DNA of 64,000 nt from Streptomyces viridochromogenes DSM 40736 (lineage in GTDB: Bacteria > Actinomycetota > Actinomycetes > Streptomycetales > Streptomycetaceae). Of the stretch, positions 61,122 through 64,000 are shown in pieces. The DNA is taken from positions 3,976,715 through 4,040,714 of the forward strand of contig NZ_GG657757.1 of the NCBI RefSeq assembly GCF_000158955.1, read 5' to 3'. The position numbers and the translations under genes were made by a program. Positions within the stretch are counted from its first letter, which is position 1. Each line of letters begins with the position of its first letter. The notes beneath the pieces are model-generated. The model was not told the origin of the DNA. It ran no database searches and saw only the letters and a program-made list of their open reading frames with translations.

Positions 61122-61875
61122 CGTTGAGCCTCCTGCGGGCCAGGACCGCCTCGGCGAGGACCAGGTCCAGGGGGCGGGTGATCTTGAAGGCCTCCTCGTG
61201 GCCGGGCACCGCCACGACCGTGAGGCCGAGCTGTTCGACCATGCCGGCGTCGTCGGTGACGTCCCCGGTGACCGTCTCGTGCGCCCGGACCAGCGTCGCC
61301 CGGTCGAAGCCCTGCGGCGTCTGCACGGCCCGCAGCAGCGCACGCTCCGGCGTCGCGACGACCGGCTCCGGCTCGCCGGGCGTCCCGGCGGGCTCGACCT
61401 GCTTGACGGTGTCGGCGAGCGGCAGGGCCGGGACCACGGCGGGGGCGCCCTCACGGACGGCCTCGATCACGGCGTCGACGGTGTCCACCGGCACCAGCGG
61501 CCGGGCCGCGTCGTGCACCAGCACGATGTCGTGGCCGGGCGGCAGCGCGTCGAGGCCGAGCTTCACCGACTCCTGGCGGCTCCGACCGCCCGGGACGACG
61601 AGGAAGTCGGTCCGCTCGGGCAGCGCGTGCACGTCGAGCAGCGACTTGACCTCGGCGGCGCCGTCGGGCGGGGCCACGACCACGACCAGGGAGACGGCGC
61701 GGGAGGCGGCCATCGCGCGGACCGCGTGGATGAGCATGGGGGTGCCACCCAGCGCGCGGAGCGCCTTGGGGGCGCCCGGGCCGAGCCGTACGCCACGGCC
61801 GGCGGCCGGGATCACGGCCGCGGTACGGGCCGCGGCGGGGCCGTCGTGCGGCGAGGGACGCGAATCGTCAGACAT
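61111..61875 (-). CDS. ispD: 2-C-methyl-D-erythritol 4-phosphate cytidylyltransferase
   Basis: A 254-residue enzyme from ATG 61875 (AGGAA five bases upstream). Residues 1-18 are a non-conserved extension, then [20 protein letters not shown] (CTP-binding loop with Arg and Lys) near 20, [19 protein letters not shown] near 92, [13 protein letters not shown] near 118 and [11 protein letters not shown] near 190. It converts methylerythritol-4-P and CTP to CDP-methylerythritol. Confidence 0.96.
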   Translation of the reverse strand: MSDDSRPSPHDGPAAARTAAVIPAAGRGVRLGPGAPKALRALGGTPMLIHAVRAMAASRAVSLVVVVAPPDGAAEVKSLLDVHALPERTDFLVVPGGRSRQESVKLGLDALPPGHDIVLVHDAARPLVPVDTVDAVIEAVREGAPAVVPALPLADTVKQVEPAGTPGEPEPVVATPERALLRAVQTPQGFDRATLVRAHETVTGDVTDDAGMVEQLGLTVVAVPGHEEAFKITRPLDLVLAEAVLARRRLNDGF

Positions 61876-62184
61876 CGGTTCCTGTCAGGTTTGTGTGCTG
61901 GCCTGGCGTGGGTATGGCCTGGAGGAGTGCCGGGCGCGACGCGCTCGACCGGCCCCTTCCGTGACGCTGGTCGAGGCGGCTGCCCGGGCCCGGCACGCCA
62001 AACACCGGATCGTGAGTGGTAACACATCCGGCGGTGACGGCGCATTCGGCGACCGAGTACGAACATGCCGCAGCGCCCGGCGACAGAAAAATCGTCATCG
62101 GGCACCGCGGCATTTCGATGTGCAGCGTTGATCTGCGTTGAACTGCTGCGTTGATCTGCAGAGTGCTGAGCGACAGGCTCCGCC
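61876..62184. other. carD-ispD intergenic region
   Basis: About 310 bases with no gene. Two imperfect copies of CTGCGTTGATCTGC occur around 62120-62160, forming part of a repeat-rich stretch. A small hairpin CGCCTC-AG-GAGGCG overlaps the carD stop (near 62180-62193) and may be a weak terminator. An ispD promoter is possible but not evident. Confidence 0.35.
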
Positions 62185-62667
62185 TCAGGAGGCGAGAACC
62201 TCGTCGAGCAGGGCCTCGGCCTTGTCCTCGTTGGTGTTCTCCGCGAGGGCGAGCTCGCTCACCAGAATCTGGCGCGCTTTGGCGAGCATGCGCTTCTCAC
62301 CGGCGGAGAGTCCGCGCTCACGCTCACGACGCCACAGGTCACGCACCACTTCCGCGACCTTGATGACATCACCGGAGGCGAGCTTCTCCAGGTTTGCCTT
62401 GTATCGACGGGACCAGTTCGTGGGCTCCTCGGCGTACGGTGCGCGCAGCACCTCGAAGACCCGGTCCAGCCCATCCTGACCGACCACATCACGCACGCCG
62501 ACGAACTCCGCATTGTCCGCTGGCACACGCACTGTCAGGTCACCCTGGGCGACCTTCAGCACCAAGTAGGTCTTGTCCACGCCTTTGATCTGGCGAGTTT
62601 CGATAGCCTCGATCAGCGCGGCCCCGTGATGGGGATAGACCACGGTGTCGCCAACCTTGAACGTCAT
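62185..62667 (-). CDS. carD: CarD-family RNA polymerase-binding regulator
   Basis: A 160-residue protein from ATG 62667 (GAAGGGG ten bases upstream). Residues 1-65 are the Tudor-like RNA polymerase interaction domain ([20 protein letters not shown]); residues 70-160 the helical DNA-binding domain with the conserved Trp in [15 protein letters not shown] near 85, which wedges the promoter fork. CarD stabilises open complexes and is central to stringent and stress responses in actinobacteria. It is followed by ispD and ispF, the usual actinobacterial order. Confidence 0.96.
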   Translation of the reverse strand: MTFKVGDTVVYPHHGAALIEAIETRQIKGVDKTYLVLKVAQGDLTVRVPADNAEFVGVRDVVGQDGLDRVFEVLRAPYAEEPTNWSRRYKANLEKLASGDVIKVAEVVRDLWRRERERGLSAGEKRMLAKARQILVSELALAENTNEDKAEALLDEVLAS

Positions 62668-63289
62668 GTGACAGGTACCCCTTCCGTGGCTATCCAGGGT
62701 AACACGGAAACTGCGGGTTCTGAATGGCGTTTTCGCAGGTCAGGGCATATCTCGGGGCTTGACAAGTCCGACAGGAACGTGCTTCGGACAGGGAGTGGAA
62801 GAAGGTATTCGCAGGTCGGAGCGGCTCTCCGGGGCGAGCGAAACGCGTACGTTACACGCATCCGGGGCCGCCTTCAGAGGGCCAAACATCCCCATATGTC
62901 CGGTTGCGTGTGAGCGACTTCCGCTACTCCGTTCGGCGGCCCCACCCGGCTTCCGGCCGAATCCGGAATTGATCACACGACGTCCGGTGGAGTCCTCGGT
63001 GATCAATTTCCGGTGGCCCGCACATTCCTTCACGGAAAATTTTCGCTGCCGCCGGGGGGTCTTATATGAATGCCGGACGAGTGCACGGTCAATGTGACTC
63101 GGCAGTCACCTGTGACCCATGAGCCGCCAGTGACGCAGGTGGGATCCACCAGTGACGCAGGTGGGATCGGAGGGGCCCGGGGGGTCGGGTGCGGCGGCGC
63201 GGGAACGGCTCGGTAACCTAAGGCCCGCTGACAGACACTTAGGGCGGCTTTTCCGGCCGCTCCGCTCGAGTCAAGGAGTTGCCGCCGCC
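62668..63289. other. Long carD-lipoprotein divergent region
   Basis: About 620 bases without a credible gene, AT-richer than its surroundings. It should hold the carD promoter (TACCCT or TGGATA near 62690-62706 on the minus strand, with no good -35) and the lipoprotein promoter. It contains GTGACT-CGGC-AGTCAC (63094-63109) and the 20-bp direct repeats at 63127-63168. ORFs drawn here are antisense or chance. Confidence 0.4.
63127..63168 (+). repeat. Direct repeat of 20 bp upstream of the lipoprotein gene
   Basis: CCAGTGACGCAGGTGGGATC occurs at 63127-63146 and again at 63149-63168, with two bases between copies, about 120 bases before the lipoprotein start. The 22-bp period places both copies on nearly the same helix face, suggesting tandem regulator sites or recent duplication. 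Confidence 0.8.
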
Positions 63290-63982
63290 GTGAGCAGCAG
63301 CCTTCGACGCGGCGCCCTCGCCGCGGCCGCCATCGCGTTTTCGATCGCCTCGCTCGCCGCGTGCGGTGCCGGCAACGACGCCCAGACGCTGGAGATCAAG
63401 CCGGACAACGCGGCGACGAGCGTCGGCGACATCAAGGTCCAGAACGCGATCGTGATCACGCAGCCCGACCTCGAGTCGACCGGCCCGGCCGCGATCTCCG
63501 CCACCTTCTTCAACTCCGGCAGCACCGCGCAGACGCTGGAGTCCATCACCATCCCCGGCACCGGCAAGAAGGCCGAGCTCAAGCCCGCCAAGGGCGGCAG
63601 CCTGAGCATCCCGGCCGGCGGCCGGCTGATCCTGGGCGGCAAGGGCAACGCCACGGCCATGCTGCCGAGCAGCCGCGAGGCCGTCCAGGACGGCAACGCC
63701 CAGAAGGTCACCTTCACCTTCAGCAAGACCGGTGACGTGAGCCTGCGCGCGTTCGTCGTCCCCGCCGAGAGCTACTTCAAGGAGTGGGGCCCGAGCGAGA
63801 TCCCGGCCGCGCCGGGCGCGTCGGGCACCCCGTCCGGCTCTCCGGCCGAGAGCGCCTCGGGCTCGCCGGCCGGGACGGAGAGCCCCGCCGGTGGCGAGAC
63901 CCCGGGCGGCCACGAGTCGCCGGCCACGCCGACCGACGCGGCGTCCGCGAGCGCCTCGAACGAGGCGGACGCCGGGCACTGA
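63290..63982 (+). CDS. DUF461/PCuAC-like secreted lipoprotein
   Basis: A 230-residue protein from GTG 63290, with AGGAG upstream. The signal peptide ends in a lipobox (ASLAACGAG), so it is membrane-anchored outside. Residues 45-165 form a beta-sandwich of the copper-chaperone PCuAC/DUF461 type (IVITQPDLESTGPAAISATF, SITIPGTGKKAELKPAKGG, RLILGGKGNATAMLP). The copper-ligand Met/His pattern of true PCuAC is not obvious. The last 60 residues are a Ser/Pro/Ala/Gly-rich tail. It is divergent from carD; function uncertain. Confidence 0.85.
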   Translation: MSSSLRRGALAAAAIAFSIASLAACGAGNDAQTLEIKPDNAATSVGDIKVQNAIVITQPDLESTGPAAISATFFNSGSTAQTLESITIPGTGKKAELKPAKGGSLSIPAGGRLILGGKGNATAMLPSSREAVQDGNAQKVTFTFSKTGDVSLRAFVVPAESYFKEWGPSEIPAAPGASGTPSGSPAESASGSPAGTESPAGGETPGGHESPATPTDAASASASNEADAGH

Positions 63983-64000
63983 CCCGTCGGAACAGCCGTA

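Noticed and set aside
63094..63120. BldD operator before the lipoprotein gene
   Set aside because: The half-sites are in the wrong order and spacing for the BldD consensus.

Overview
The window is chromosomal DNA from a Streptomyces species. Coding DNA is very GC-rich, GTG starts are common, and the gene order around groEL2, the GlcNAc genes, cdgB, terD, msiK, cysS, ispF/ispD and carD resembles (from memory) the core of the S. coelicolor chromosome. Nearly all of it is housekeeping or regulatory core; I see no CRISPR array, prophage, plasmid origin or biosynthetic gene cluster.

Layout. Bases 1-9314 hold a partial HAD phosphatase, a four-helix membrane protein, an XPB-type helicase with its companion helicase-C protein, two small secreted peptides, an IS21 istB relic and a HelD-type ATPase. 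Bases 9319-18162 hold a SARP regulator with an SDR enzyme, cutC with a DasR-like site, mycothiol-dependent-isomerase-like proteins (one fused to a GNAT domain), and a MurR/RpiR regulator with murQ. Bases 18276-24370 hold a CDP-glycerol glycerophosphotransferase, a truncated Uma2 gene behind a hairpin leader, a carboxylesterase and an Old Yellow Enzyme. Bases 24482-29239 hold groEL2 (CIRCE), a cold-shock gene, a cysO-like sulfur-carrier gene and thrC under a SAM-I riboswitch. Bases 29239-37460 carry gpgS-otsA-otsB (glucosylglycerate and trehalose) and the GlcNAc genes: a sugar-binding lipoprotein divergent from nagK-nagA across two DasR-like sites, then a PfkB kinase. Bases 37582-48947 hold a CBM35-like membrane protein, a CdgB-type diguanylate cyclase with a Crp-like box upstream, terD, an M1 peptidase, a SoxR-box quinone oxidoreductase and an APH(6)-like kinase.

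Bases 48970-51300 are an AT-richer islet beside tRNA-Thr(UGU). It carries one 724-residue protein combining a ribokinase-like domain with a C-terminal AAA+ ATPase. I consider it the best candidate for an undescribed system in the window. Core gene order resumes at 51699 with DUF3224/YafY, msiK, a nucleotidyltransferase, a DoxX membrane protein, rlmB, cysS, ispF, ispD, carD and a secreted lipoprotein.

How the genes work together. Amino-sugar use is the main theme: murQ and its RpiR regulator recycle MurNAc-6P, nagK and nagA process GlcNAc, and msiK energises sugar ABC importers. DasR-like operators (dre) appear at nagK, msiK and, unexpectedly, cutC. Other control elements visible are a CIRCE box, a SAM riboswitch, a SoxR box, a Crp-type box and a YafY/DUF3224 operator. 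A dispersed GC-rich intergenic repeat occurs at least three times, and a shorter related element twice, once inside the 5' end of nagA. All function calls come from reading the translations; no database search was run.
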